A program made the position numbers and the translations under genes. A stretch of DNA of 64,000 nt, taken from positions 1,488,001 to 1,552,000 of the forward strand of contig JAECYW010000017.1 in the NCBI GenBank assembly GCA_023014335.1. The letters run 5' to 3'. Of the stretch, positions 23,086 through 35,816 are shown piece by piece (the first letter of the stretch is position 1; the number at the start of each line of letters is the position of its first letter). This stretch comes from Galerina marginata. Taxonomy: Eukaryota; Basidiomycota; Agaricomycetes; Agaricales; Galerinaceae. Under the pieces are notes generated by a model that made no database searches, was not told the DNA's origin, and saw only the letters and a program-made list of their open reading frames with translations.

Positions 23086-26000
23086 ATGCCTAAAAGAAAG
23101 TCAAGGAAAACGCCTCCTCTTCAGAAGAGAATGAAAAAAGTCACAGGTAGATAGATATCTAGTTATCAGTCTTTCTTTGATTTATGCTGAGAGTTATGGC
23201 TATTATTATAGTTCTAGTGAAAATGAGACGTCAGACAATGCTTTTTTGTGTGTTCTGATCCTTGTATTTTATTTTGTTTAAAACTAAACTTCTTTGCAGG
23301 TCTGATCAATCTCCACCTCCGTATTTTTGCTTTTTTATTTTTTTGATATTTTAAGGTTGACCTGGTTTTAGGTTTACTCCCAGAAGGTCTAAAAGAGTAG
23401 CGGATCCACAAGCAGCTTTGGGAAGCCTGTGAGTAATTGGTTTAAACTTTTTGCTTACTTTATTAATTATTCTGCCAATCAGCTCCAAGTCAAAGAAGAA
23501 AAATACTACAGTTGCAGCATTTACCCCAAGGTATTTTGATATCTAATTTTTATAGACTTCATATTAAACATATTTTTAGTCCAGAACAGAAGTCACCCAA
23601 AAAACCTTGTCATATATCAAAGCCGAAGCCTCCTACCACTCCAACTAAAAATTCCAAGCTCAGATCGCCAATTGTTTTAATCCAGACCAAGAAAAATATT
23701 ATAAAAGCCATTAAAGAAGAGACTGCATCTGAGTCTGACAGTGGTAGTGAAAAGGAGCTAGATAGTGAAGACAAAGAAGACACACAGGAAGATGAAGACC
23801 AGACTGAAGATGATGAAGAGGAAGAAGAAGAGGAGGAGGATGAAGATGAAAAAGATGATTCTGATGCCAATTTCATAGATGATAAGGCGTATGTTCTTTT
23901 TGCTTTTTTCTTGAAATTAAACTAATTTTTTCTTATTGGTTTTCTTCTTTTAGTGAGGAGAATACCAGCTCCGAGGAGAATGAACTTCCTTTGACCAAGT
24001 CCAAAGGAAAGACCAAAGCCAGGTATGTATGATATATTTTGCTAAAAATAATATTTAATACTGTCTTGTAATAGTAATCCTCAACGTCAGAAAATTGTTA
24101 ACGCGGCCATGTATACTTTCTAATTTTCTTCCCATTTGTTCACTTGGTCAGAGGCCATTGCTGCGCATGGCAAAAACAAGTTCTTACTTTTAAAGTGAGT
24201 CCGACTATAAATAAAGGTTAAATAAGTAAATAATATGTAGTCCGCTCAAATCTGAACGGATTTGGATGATCATATACTCAAAAAAAGCAGAAAAATGAGG
24301 CGGATCTAATAAGCCTACCAGAAAGGCCCTGATTTTTACGAATTTTTTGATACCAAGATCATAAAAATTGGCCCAGTAATGGCTGAGATACAGAAACCAT
24401 GCAGGGTCACTGTATGAGTGGGAGAATTTCCAACCATTGCGTTAGAAACCATTTCTGCCTGCTATGCAGGCCGGAAAACAAGTTCTTTTACTACGTAAGA
24501 ACTTGTAACAAGATTAATTATTAGACTACAATAAGAACTTGTAATAAGATTAATTCTTACGTCACTTAGTTTTTATTGGATTGCCTTGAAACAAAGTGTG
24601 TAATTATCAGAAAAATCAGGGCTAAAAGATAGTGTCACATATGTATTGTCACACCTTTCTGTGACTTACCAAATGCGGAATATTGTTTGAAATACAGTAA
24701 ATAAGCTACATTGAGAGATTTTAAAGGCATTAAAATAAAATAAAAATACTGATAATGTTTTTTTACCTAATAGGTGGTCTGTGCACACATATCACATGAC
24801 ATATCCCTGAGAATATTTTTGTCCAAGTTGGTGCATTACCAAATCCAAGGCAATTGCACAAAGTCCTGCTGTGAGTTTGATTATGTAAGCTTCTGGAACA
24901 TTATTTCCATGTTATTTGGTCATATTTTGCAATGTTTGGTGTGCCTTTTATGGGTTATCCACTCAGTTTAACACCAATTTTCCGAATTTCACCAAGTTGA
25001 GCTGACTGTTTGCCTCATTTGGACACCATGACATCATTGCCAAACATATGTAAATATTTGTACATTATTCTAGATTGGTCTTGGCAATACATTTTAGCAT
25101 ATCTAGCTCACTGAAAGTGTAAATTGGCACAAATTTGCGCTTTTTGGGTTGTGTGAACAAGTCACATGACCTAATCATCCCTGGATACACATGCCACATG
25201 AAAGCCCTGATTTTTACGAATTTTTTGATACCAAGATCATAAAAATTGGCCCAGTAATGGCTGAGATACAGAAACCATGCAGGGTCACTGTATGAGTGGG
25301 AGAATTTCCAACCATTGCGTTAGAAACCATTTCTGCCTGCTATGCAGGCCGGAAAACAAGTTCTTTTACTACGTAAGAACTTGTAATTTTGTTGATTCTT
25401 TTCTGGCTTATAGAAAATCGGCAAAGAAGTCACAGGCAAAGGAAGAAAAGATCTTTGATAAGAGAAAAGATCTTTTGAAGGATACAGGAGTTTATCTGGA
25501 GGATTTGATCACTAAAGATCCTCTTGAAACGTATGCATTTCTTTTGATTAAACAATTTTATGATCTGATATAATATTTATACAGCCGTCCCCTGTTAAAA
25601 AAATGCCAGATTTATGACAAAGACCTGGTTGACAGCTTTCTTGCTAAAACATACAAGGATCTTCCTAAATTGCCTAGGTATCTACTTATTTATTGTCTAT
25701 GGTTGTTTTACTAATAATATTTCAGTGGATACACCAATAATCGATATCTTCCTGCAGGTGAAGCACAGGAGCCTATGATGTATGTTTCAGAACTACTGCC
25801 AGATTTGACCAAGATTAGCAAGAAGTAAGGTTTCCTATTATTTTTTGATATTCAGTATTAATTTCTCTTTACAACAATAGGTACTTGCTGGACTTGTTTA
25901 CCTTCATTTCTGATAAAGGCACAAGCACAGTTAATTTGTCAAGAATTGAGCCTTGTGATCTTATCGCCAAAAAACCTGACACTGGATCCATTTACCCTTT

Positions 26001-26800
26001 GGTTACCTTGCGAAACCAGAAAACTCCAGCTCTTTGTCTCGTGTCATATGTGTTGATGAAGACTACACTCGGCATGCCAAGGATATCAATGGTTCACCAT
26101 ACAAGATTTTAACAGGCGTCATTCAAACTATGGAGTATGAAAGATTGGTTGCAACTCTCTGTATGGTTTACAAGGTACCTGGTATCAAAACCATGATGTC
26201 CAACAATCGCTGGTCTTTTTCATCCCGCCCTGGAAGCTCTAATAATAGAGCTCAAAGTATGTTTAATTGCCTTTAATCCTTTATTCATCTTAATAATCTT
26301 GTTAATATAATAGATTTGTATGGCCATGCTGGTCCTTCTCAATCTGTGGGTACCAAGAAGTTGAGTCCTGCCAATGCTCAGCAGGTGCAATTCAAAAATT
26401 CAAAGTGGAAGCTTGGGTATACCTTTGATGAAAACAGTGAGTTCTGCATTAATATTTTGTTTCTTAAAGCGGTCTACTTATTTATAATCAGTTCCAATCC
26501 TAGATGGCCAATCTACTCAAATTGATCTTCCAAAAGGGTTACGCAAGGTCGCTGAAACTCTTCCTGCATTTCCTGGGGATATTCCAACTGGGTCTTTGAC
26601 TCTTGTTGGTTATACTACTCTGGGGTATAACTCGCAAAAGTCTTCAGATGAGCTTATAATTGGAACCAATATCTGTTGGGCTGTGGTTTTGGCAACTCCT
26701 CAGGCGTAAGTGAAATATGTTCTTTTATATTTTAAAAAATATATTAATTAATAGGATTTACCAGGTAGAAAGATCCATGACTTTCCTCGATCCATGTGGC
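23086..26800 (+). CDS. Acidic multi-exon protein of unknown function, possibly frameshifted
   Basis: The ATG at 23086 starts a basic exon (MPKRKSRKTPPLQKRMKK). Short exons follow, including a strongly acidic Asp/Glu tract (about 23755-23880). The gene then runs through a large intron (about 24110-25414) holding a 1.24 kb composite element and into downstream exons (KSAKKSQAKEEKIFDKRK; YTNNRYLPAGEAQEP; VDEDYTRHAKDINGSPY; PTGSLTLVGYTTLGYN...NICWAVVLATP). The last block looks like an agaricomycete-specific family I have no function for. The lysine/acidic N-terminus suggests a nuclear protein (inference). Between 25990 and 26035 the frame must shift by one base to continue, so the gene may be a recent pseudogene or I have missed a splice. 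The C-terminus beyond 26760 is uncertain. Confidence 0.55.
24143..25386 (-). mobile_element. Composite hairpin-ended element, long form (1244 bp)
   Basis: On the minus strand: a left end TTACAAG at 25386 with about 185 bp of the family's left half, about 690 bp of unrelated AT-rich sequence, then a complete 366-bp short element (24508-24143) ending CCAAG plus T. A second insertion of the same composite is at 27528-28768. This copy lies in an intron of the acidic gene, antisense to it. Confidence 0.82.
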
Positions 26801-27102
26801 ATGACGATTCCTTGTTTTATATGTTGGGACAAAGGTTATCAGAGCTTCCTTGAGTCTTTTTGTCATATGGATGTCTTTATTGTTATTCAACTAATAATAT
26901 TCAAGACTCTGCTGCTTGTCATATACTTATTCTTGTTGCATACTTGTTGTCGTCGCATACTTGTCACATACTCGCTTTTGTACTTGTCCGCTATTCTTTT
27001 CTTATCTCTATGTTGCACAATTATTTGTATATATCTCACTCAAGTGCACTTTAAATCACCAACATGTAACATAGTATTGTTAAATACACATTTGGTACTC
27101 TG
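26801..27102. other. Convergent intergenic region
   Basis: AT-rich sequence between the end of the plus-strand acidic gene and the minus-strand SET gene stop codon at 27103. It contains an open frame of hydrophobic low-quality composition that I regard as 3' untranslated sequence. Confidence 0.35.
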
Positions 27103-29427
27103 TTAAATTGGTCCTAGTTTGCAGCGCTCCTTCTGTCTCGCCCTTTTGTTCTTGTTGGCTTTGCTTTGCTTTTCTACATTAATCTGGCTTGTACTGTTCT
27201 TTGATACTTCCTCTTCTTCCTCTGGTATTTCTCTACAGTCCTCACATAAGCATTTAGATCCATCCTCCTTAAAGTAGTCAACCCCATAGCATAGGAGAAT
27301 TTCTTCACTTGCTTTGATATCTTTGGTTGCAATGATTGTAAATGCGTAAGTGTCTTGCACAGCAACAAACTGTTCAAATAATAGCATTGATATCAAGTTT
27401 TAGTAAACAAAAATTGAAACTCACCTCAACGTTATATGAGAAACAGCGATGATTGATAAATCTTATAGGGCCAATCAAGAGCTTTTTATCAAATGAAGAA
27501 TTCTTGTCCTTGTTGCGGTTATCAGGACTTGGTCAGAGGCCATTGCTGCGCATGGCAAAGACAAGTTCTTACTTGCTAGGTGAGTCCGACTATAAATAAA
27601 GGTTAAATAAGTAAATATTGCATAGTCCGCTCAAATCTGAACCGATTGGGATGATCTTATACTCAAAAAAAGCAGAAAAATGAGGCGGATCTAGCAAGCC
27701 TAAAACGGCCTGGTCACGTGACTAGGAAGGTTCTGATTTTTACGAATTTTTTGATACCAAGATCATAAAAATTGGCCCAGTAATGGCTGAAATACAGAAA
27801 CCATGCAGGGTCACTATAACAGTGGGAGAATTTCGAACCATTGCGTTAGAAACCATTTTCTTCTGCTATCAAGTGTAGAAAACAAGTTCTTTTACTACGT
27901 AAGAACTTGTAACAAGATTAATTCATACGTCGCTTAGTTTTTATCGGATTGCCTTGAAATAAAGTGTGTAATTATTAGAAAAATCAGGGCTATAAAATGG
28001 TGTCACATATGTATTGTCACATTTTCATGTGACTTACCAAATGCGGAATATTGTTTGAAATACACAGTAAATAAGCCATTTTTAGAGATTTTAAAGGCAT
28101 TAAAATAAAATAAAAATACTAATAATGTTTTTTTTACCTAAGGGATGGTCTGTGCACACATATCACATGACATATCCCTGAGAATATTTTGGTCTAACTT
28201 GGTGCATCAACTGATTTCAAGGGATTTGCACAAAGTCCTGCTGTGAGTTTGATTATGTAAGCTTCTGAAACATTATTTTCATGTTATTTGGTCATGTTTT
28301 GCAATGTTTGGTGTGTCTTTCATGGGTTATCCAGTCAGTTTAACACCAATTTTGTGATTTCTACCAAGTTGAGCTGACTGTTTGCCAGATTTGGACACCA
28401 TGACATCATTGCAAAACATATGTAAATATTTGTACATTATTTTAGATTGGTCTGGGCAACACATTTTAGCCTATCTAGCTCACTGAAATTGATTTTAAGT
28501 GTAAATTTACACAAATTTGCGCTTTTTGGGTCGTGTGAACAGGTCACATGACCTAATCAACCCTGGATACACATGCCACATGAAAGCCCTGATTTTTACG
28601 AATTTTTTGATACCAAGATCATAAAAATTGGCCCAGTAATGGCTGAGATACAGAAACCATGCAGGGTCACTATAGCAGTGGGAGAATTTCGAACCATTGC
28701 GTTAGAAACCATTTCCTTCTGCTATCAAGTGTAGAAAACAAGTTCTTTTACTACGTAAGAACTTGTAATGAGGGGTGATTGTAGAAAGATCAGTGTAATT
28801 TTTTGTGCGATCTTCTGGCATTAATCCAAGAAGTTCTAGGATGTATTCTCCTTTTATAATGTCCTTGGTGGCATAAATTGCAAAGCCTTTCTGATTAGCA
28901 TGGCCAAGAGGTTTGACCTTGAGATGTACAATGGCTTCTGGGTTGATAACCAAGGTGTAGGCTGCAATACACCTGTTAAGCTTTATTAATAGTGTATAGA
29001 GAATGAAATATCTTAAAACATACCAAGATAGAGTCGCCAAACTCTCACTTTTTTTATTTTCCCAAACAAATAAAGGATAAAGAGAAAGAATACTTTTTGC
29101 CAGCTTTTCTGCTGTTGACACATATGCTGGTGGATCTTGGATATTAAGTTGGTGTTTGATCTTCTCAAACATAGACCAAATGATAGTGTGGGCAAAAGGT
29201 TTCATATTCATCTCCAAAGAGATAGTTTGGATATTGTGGATTCTGCTTTCAGATTTTTCCTTTTGTTGAGCAAAGAGAGCATTGACAATAAGAGGGTCAA
29301 TGTGTAGTATAGCCTTGGAGGAAAGAATAGCAAGAGACAAATGATTTGCAAGAGAGGATTTGTTGGAATTGCCTTGATTCCAGGCCATAGCGCGATGAGA
29401 GGTAGAAGCAACCGCAGAGTCAGCCAT
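27103..29427 (-). pseudogene. SET-domain protein lysine methyltransferase-like gene, interrupted
   Basis: Exons on the minus strand: 29427-29024 (ATG; MADSAVASTSHRAMAW), 28972-28769, continuing after an insertion at 27527-27425, then 27369-27103. The C-terminal half is a SET domain: GFAIYATKDIIKGEYILELLG, then RFINHRCFSYNVE (the NH..C..N motif), then the catalytic-site strand EEILLCYGVDYF. A CLCEDC post-SET-like cysteine cluster follows. SET domains transfer methyl groups from S-adenosylmethionine to lysines, mostly on histones. The N-terminus is helical and unrecognised. A 1.24 kb composite element sits between ITPH and PDNRNKD; deleting exactly 27528-28768 restores the frame. Unless the insert is spliced out, the gene is inactive. 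Confidence 0.72.
27528..28768 (-). mobile_element. Composite hairpin-ended element, long form (1241 bp)
   Basis: Same organisation as the 24143-25386 copy: an extra left end (28768 to about 28588), about 675 bp of shared AT-rich filler, then a full 385-bp short element (27912-27528). The filler aligns along its length with that of the other composite, so the whole unit moved as one piece. It is inserted in the sense direction within the SET exon, with T after CCAAG. Confidence 0.85.
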
Positions 29428-29999
29428 TGAGTTGAAAGAAATTGGAGTTTTTTATTATATCCGGGAATCTTATATACACATACTCTCATAGCTTTATGGC
29501 TATGCAACTGTAGTTTTATAGCTCTGTGGCTATATCATATTACTTGCATAGCTTTGTGGCTTGGCGACCATGATCTCTTAGTAAACAATGTGGCAATGCA
29601 AAAGGACTTACATAGCTCCAATGGCTATGCAGCAGTGCAATTCACACAAAAAAAACCCAAGTTTACGTTTAAAGTCCTTTTTTAAGACTTCAAACTTTTT
29701 TGGCAGTGGCGGGATTCCGGATCCGCGGGCCGGTATTTGGGCCGCATCATAAAATTGGATCTTAGCTTTCAAAACCACACTTACAGAATACATGAGATTA
29801 CCAAACACTAGTTTACCAAGTCTACTGTCTTCAGTAGTTATAAATCTCTTCATGACAAATCTGAACTTTCTGATACTTTTGTGCGGCTATATTGTTTTTC
29901 TTGGTTTCAGTTCTGTAGTCACTATTGAGTTGGATAACAGCTTTCAATTAGAAACTAAATAGTTAAACAACTGTTACAGGAAACATTACATAACCAAGT
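29428..29999. repeat. Intergenic with partial duplicate of neighbouring gene end
   Basis: About 29800-29930 repeats, with mutations, the last-exon end of the dioxygenase-like gene at 29995-30110 (shared words TTGTTTCTCTTGGTTTCAG-like and GGTCACCATTG-like). Nearby are a GC-rich fragment (GGCCGGTATTTGGG at about 29725) resembling foldback-element ends, and repeated CATAGCTTTATGGCTATG hairpin words upstream of the SET start. Confidence 0.5.
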
Positions 30000-32634
30000 C
30001 TATGGATTCCAGTATCTATAAATCTGTTGACGACAAACCCGAACTGTCTGATACTTTTTAGCCGCTATATTGTTTCTCTTGGTTTCAGTTCTATGGTCAC
30101 CATTGGAGACTCTTGGTGGCCCATTACCATCACCATCATCATCTTGACCTCTTTCTCTAAGTAACTGTTGACCACTATCTTGAGGACTTTCAATCGTAAT
30201 ATCTTCTGGCCTTAAAGGCAGTGTAGAAGGTAGCATAGTTCCATGCATAGTGGATCCACTGAATGACCTAAAAAACAAATATTAGTCAAAAAATCTAATC
30301 AGCTTAAAAATAAATACCATAAAGAGTTTGTTCTAGCTACCACATATTTCTGATAGTCACCATAAATAAAAGAGTATTCCTTGAGGTCTTTGCGAGCTTG
30401 AAGCTGATATTGAGAGCAAATTCCAGGAACAGTGTCGTTGTCCTTATGGAGGGGTGCAGTATAGTTGTTGCAGTGATATGTGGTGGCACCTGAAGTGCCC
30501 AGTCTGTCACTCTCCTTGCTTGACTTATCAAGAGCTGTAAAATGATCAAAAGAAAATAATCTGGCTGCTTCTGAAAGTATCATGCAGGTCTAAAAGAAAG
30601 AATATATAATCAGAGCCAAATACTTCAAATTAAAATATGAGAAAAACCTCGGCATTGTTGAATAGCAGGTTAATTCCTTCAGGATCCAAACCCTCCATGC
30701 CTGGATACATAACATATGCATCCCCAGGAAGGCCTCCCATGGCTATCCGAGAACCTCTGGGAACCATAGTCCCTTGAGAAAAAAACTCAAACTGTGAACC
30801 GCGCTTCAGGCTTTTGAGATTGAGCTCTTGAAGACCTCGGTGATGCTTTAATAGACGCTCAAAGATATCACTTGGAAAAGGATTATAAACCCAAAAGTCC
30901 AACTATAATCAGATTAGAAAAATAGTTATTGATTGAAAAATACACTATACCAATTTTGAAGGATTTTTCTGGTCGTAGAATTTGAAGAGTTGAAATCCGC
31001 ATCTTTGAATGACCTCTTCATCATACATAACCTCTTCCAGTTGTAATCTGTCATCAGAAGAATGCAGAATAACAGGCTTCTGGCCACTTTTAAGGTTATT
31101 GCCCTACTAGAATAATCAGTAAGAAATCAAGACAATTAAAAGAATAAAGCAGACTGGAATCGTGTCGATTTGATCCTTTTTATCTGCAAAAGAAACTCCG
31201 AGGCCAGCCAGAGAAAGATGCAGCTTGTTATCTGTTGAGACAAATATATTTCTTTGGCATTTTTTGTTGTTGTCTGTTAAGGATTGACAATTCGGACAAG
31301 GAGAATTGAGGGTCTGGGTGACTATCAGGTTTGGATTGAATATTTGAATTGAATATTGAAACGTACAGGGCGTTTTAGAAGGATCTTATCACTTAGGCCT
31401 TTGAGAATATTCCGAAATGCTATAGTCCGCCCAAGTATAGTTTCTAAGGCTGGGTTTCTATAAGATGTGAGATGTCCACTCCGGATCTGTTGTTCAAGTA
31501 CTCGGATAAGGCCTGAATATAGGTCCTGCAGCTTGTTTTCATCTTTTAAGGCATTAAGCTAAAATATGAATAAGTAAACTTAAGATTGAAATTAAATAAA
31601 CAAGGACTAACATCATATTTGTACCAGTCCCTTCTTTTCAATTGATCTTCTTCATGTAAGGCAAAAGCTAACCACTGTTTGTAGGCTATAATGAAGTTAT
31701 CCAGATTCAAAAGGAAATAAACTGAAGAAGAATAGCTTTGACGAGGAATGATGTCTGGATTTTTCTTAAAAAATTGTAGTAGTTCTTTTCCTTCTAATTT
31801 TCTTGGGCCATTTAGCTGGAGTGGGTTAGACACTATATTCTTATAGATTAGAAAATGACTAACAGAAAATGTTGGAACTTCATCCAAAGGCATCCAAGTA
31901 AGAATCTCTTCTTTAGGTATCCAGGAATAGAGAACCAAACTTAAAGACTCAATAATCCTGTTTCTTCTTATGAGTGAGACTGCAAAAAGAGCCTTGCAAT
32001 GGAGAAGCATATAAGGGCTGCTCCAAAGTTTGACACTTTTTGATAGTTGCGAGCTCTAGAAATAAAGGTTAATCAGGTTATAAATTTGAAAAACTATTTT
32101 ACCTTCACAGCCTCCTGCCAGTCTACTCTTGAATAGAGAGTATGCCGTACTTTGCGTATTTCTCTTAAAACTCCAACAACATTTTGATATAGTTCTTCAT
32201 TGCGTTCTTGAGTTAAAGCGGTGTCCTGTGGTTTTGTAAAATGAAGAACAACTATTTGAATTTAAAATTAAATATTTACCTTTCGGAGAGCATAAGCTTC
32301 TTCCAGCAAGGCTGTCCAGCTTAGACATTTCAATTTCCAGAAGCTTGGATTGGCCTGTAGAATTTGAGTCCATATGTCTTCATTTCTTGAAAGAATTGGC
32401 ATATTGTTGAAAGCTTCAAAGGTAATTGAGGGTTCTGAAGGATTGGTAGGAGAGGTGATCTTCAATTGGTTTGTGGTTTGTGAGGATTTTTTTTGGCGCT
32501 TTCTAGGGGGTGATTGAGGCTGAAAGGTACTAGATCCAGAATCAAGATCTTCATAATCTGAATCATCTGAATCATTGTTATCTCCTGAGTCAGAATCTTC
32601 AGAAGGTATGAAGTCCTGCTGGGTGATATCCTCT
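30000..32634 (-). CDS. TET/JBP-like 2OG-Fe(II) dioxygenase candidate, 5' truncated
   Basis: About nine exons on the minus strand can be followed, from an acidic N-terminal block (EDSDSGDNNDSDDSDYEDLD, about 32580) and a basic PPRKRQKK through helical middle exons (32281, 32010-31620, and later) to the C-terminus. The last exons encode YHCNNYTAPLHKDND, about 50 residues, then STMHGTMLPSTLPLRPED. This gives the H-x-D...H...R pattern expected for the iron and 2-oxoglutarate ligands of a double-stranded beta-helix dioxygenase. The spacing resembles the TET/JBP-related genes expanded in basidiomycetes, which oxidise 5-methylcytosine. A CPNC...C cysteine cluster occurs earlier. Upstream exons are missing, and a fragment of a hairpin-ended element lies at 32735. 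Domain assignment is by motif only. Confidence 0.5.
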
Positions 32635-32734
32635 AAAAAATTGAGTTGATGGTGTTGGGGTTTATTGGTACCAAACTAGCAGAATTTAGCAATACAATTT
32701 TTACCTGACTATAAGATTTCTTACTTGCATCTTA

Positions 32735-32777
32735 CTTGTTTAGAGGCCATTGCTTCGCATGGCAAAAACGAGTTCTT
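32735..32777 (-). mobile_element. Hairpin-ended element fragment
   Basis: Only the right end of a family member remains: CTTGTTTAGAGGCCATTGC on the plus strand, preceded by A, with the ATGCGAAGCAATGGC-type hairpin and the CGAGTTCTT word. It lies just upstream of the first visible exon of the dioxygenase-like gene and may mark where its 5' end was lost. Confidence 0.6.
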
Positions 32778-32929
32778 TTTCTTTGCTGCTTCTTATCTAT
32801 AATAGTACACTTGTTACAAATATCCTTTCAACTGTTTGAATTAAACTACATTAGTTAGAAAAAAGCTAATTAGCAATTAAACTAAATTACTCTACAAACT
32901 ACCATCAGCTCTGTATAATTATTATCAAT

Positions 32930-33512
32930 TCATACCCCATATATAACAACCACTGCTTCTTTCTTTTTGCACTTAAATAATAAATCTCCTTCAAAATCAT
33001 CTAACTGTCCTTCTTTTATACATTTAGCACCAGTGGAAATACCATCATGGTACCAGATTTCATTATTAACTATAAATCTTGATGTAAAATGATTGCTTCC
33101 ACTATATATAATACCTTTTAATGATAATCTAGTTATACTCTTGTCTTGGTTTTCAATTTTAATATATTTACTTATAATCTTTTTAACCTCCAAACTAAAA
33201 CATATAAAACTTGGTGAAATAGTAAAATATCTTGTGATACAAACTTTTTTAGTACATAGTCCACAATATTTCTTTTGGTTTTGCCAGTGTTTAAAGTTTG
33301 ACTGAGTGGATTTATGTGAAGAACATGTAATAAATATTAAAAATTGAGATTGAATTTGAGAAGTTGCTTCATAATTACAATCACTGTACTTTTCATAATT
33401 GATATCTTTCTGATTGGGCTTTTGGAACATTGATTGTAAAAGATCACGGATATCAGTTCCTGTATGCCCTATAGGGAATTTATCTGGTTGAGATGTTTTT
33501 AATTCATGTCTC
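32930..33512 (-). pseudogene. 3' part of helicase/peptidase-like gene
   Basis: Continuation of the gene at 48113-49257; the two were one frame before element 2 inserted (RDLVRH joins ELKTSQPDK). The segment contains KYCGLC...C cysteines and the block GIIYSGSNHFTSRFIVNNEIWYHDG. This resembles the catalytic His region of ubiquitin-specific (C19-type) peptidases, as found fused behind Pif1-like helicases in mushroom genomes (family recollection, not searched). It ends with a stop at 32930. The parent gene also carries two nonsense codons. Confidence 0.6.
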
Positions 33513-35627
33513 ACTTCAGTGGCCCCTACTTAGGTACCCGGCGGGAACTTTAATATGGCGTATATAACCTACCCATGGGGGTGTCTACAACAAAAATAAA
33601 AAATAAAAAACGGCAGCTACAATTTATAAAAATTGTTAAAAATTTCAAAAATAAAAATGTTTTTGTTATAAAAACATGAGAAATGTTTTAAAATTGTAGA
33701 AAAGTTTTAACAATAAATAGAAATAGTTATAGATTTGTTTTTTTTAATAGGTGCCAGGGGTCTTTTTATAGAAATATTAAATTGTAGCTAGCAGCCCAAC
33801 CAGGGTAGATAGATAGAATCTGTAAAGAGATCTTGTAATGCAACCCTGAGTACTATGTATCCTCCAAAAATTGAAGCAATCCAGAGGTATGAATTCTTCT
33901 ACCCTACAAAATAAATTTGGCATTTGTGGGCTAGCCAAAATATATGGCAAGGATCTGTATAAAGATCATAAGATGTCATATAGAGTGATATTAAGACCAA
34001 AACTTGTCATGATTTTGTTCCAAGTCCAAGCTTTCCGATAATCTGTTCCGGCAAGTCTAAGCAGACATACTTCTTTCTGTTCTGTATCTCAGATGCAGAG
34101 TACTTTCTCATACTTATTCTTGTGTTATCCTCAAGTTGGTAGGCATCTGCTCCCAAGGCTTCTTTCTGCAGCATATCTTACCGAGGTCTTCCTGAGTTTC
34201 AGAGTTGCAGAGTTGAGAACAACTCTGCTCTTATATTTAAAGACTTGTAATTACCACTTAGATCTTCAGTCTGAATATTAGTTTAACCACCTGCATAACC
34301 TTGACATTTTATTGCTCTCATCTATCTAAGTTGTTCACTTCTGAAATACGCCTTAAGTCAAGGTGCTGACCTTCTGGTCTCCCCACCATAAATTGGGGCA
34401 CATCATTAGGTTAAGCACAGTTTATAGCTAAGGCCAAATCTTTGTCCGTCTAGTTCCGCATTCTGCATCACTACGAGTCTTATATAAATTATGTCCAAAT
34501 TAGATGGATTATTGAAGATTTTGACTAGTTACAAACTGCAATAATAATGCTTGATATATACTGTTTTTTGCAAAGATCAAAAAAATAGATGTTTTATAAG
34601 ATCTTAGAATGTAAAAAATGTTAAAAGAGTGAAAGACTTAGCAATTTAAAATGTAATATCTATTGGATTTGGCATCATCTTGTAGCTCTGAATTTTCTTG
34701 ATTTTCTGATATTTAAATCATGGCAATTGGATAAAAACTGAGCAAGTTATAGTCAAATTACATTTTAAAAGAGAAGCGTTCAAAAGTGTATTTTGTGTTT
34801 TTCTTCGCAAGGAGTGCACCAAGTCACATGACACTAAAAGATTCTAGATCAGAAAAAATAGCTCCACATTTTCTATTTATAGACCCTGACCTGAAAATGC
34901 CTTTTTGGAACTAGTTCTATTTATAGATTAAACTGATATTTATGAACTATTTATATACTATGGTGAATTCTAAATACATTTTGCTTTTTTATTTTAGACC
35001 CAAACTCTGATATATCTATATTTAGAACAAGTTCTATTTTTAAATTTTGACCCTGAACTTCTTTTTTTAGAAAGTGAGCGTACTTTACGACCATCTCCAA
35101 AATTGGTTTTTAGAATCATTTCTATTTTTAGATTGAAATTTTGAAACTTCCTTTTCTGGTAATATTTGGAGATCTAATTTAAGCATTTTCTATTAATAGA
35201 TTAATTTTTAAACCTTCAGTATAATAATCTATTGATAAATTATTTTTAGACACCAATGAGAACTCTACTATTTCTATTTATAGACAAGACATTTAAATTC
35301 ATAAATAATTATCTATTAACATAGAAACTATTTTTATTTATGGATTATTGATCTAATCAAATATATTTAGCTATATTTAGATCACAACTACTTTTCAAAT
35401 TAATTATACTCTTAGTCTATTTTTAGAAAATATATAAAGATATTCAAATATAATTAGATGTAGATCAGGTCTAATAATGGCAGACAGAAAAATATCCAAA
35501 AAAAGAAAGTGTCTTTTAAACATTGTAATCTATATTTAGACTAATTTCAAATATAGATCATATAATGATTTGCTTTTTATACTGAGAAATTAGCCAAATT
35601 TGATCAGTTCTAAAAATAGCTCTCACA

Positions 35628-35816
35628 GCTGGGCCCGGACTATTTTGCCGGGAGGTCAAAAAGGATGGAAAGTTGTTTGATTTTACCCTGGCATTTTGCC
35701 GACGTGTGGCCCTGCATGAGGATGAGCAAAATGTGGAGGCAAAAGTTGGGCAAAATTCCAACAACGTGCCGTCACATTTTGACTCCCCGCCAAAATAATC
35801 CGACCCCAGCTGTGTC
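35628..35816. mobile_element. Small TIR element (about 190 bp)
   Basis: An imperfect 36-bp terminal inverted repeat starts CAGCTGGG.C.GGA.TATTTTG and ends with the complement ...CCCAGCTG. The interior is GC-richer than the surrounding arm. It lies in the loop of element 2. No clear target duplication. Confidence 0.6.

Noticed and set aside
23610..23876. Poly-serine protein on the minus strand
   Set aside because: It is the antisense shadow of the Asp/Glu-rich exon of the plus-strand gene.
27103..33512. A KDZ-type transposase that might mobilise the SET and TET/JBP-like genes
   Set aside because: I looked for a large cysteine-rich (CxC) transposase frame in the gene-rich stretch and saw none, so the link remains only contextual.
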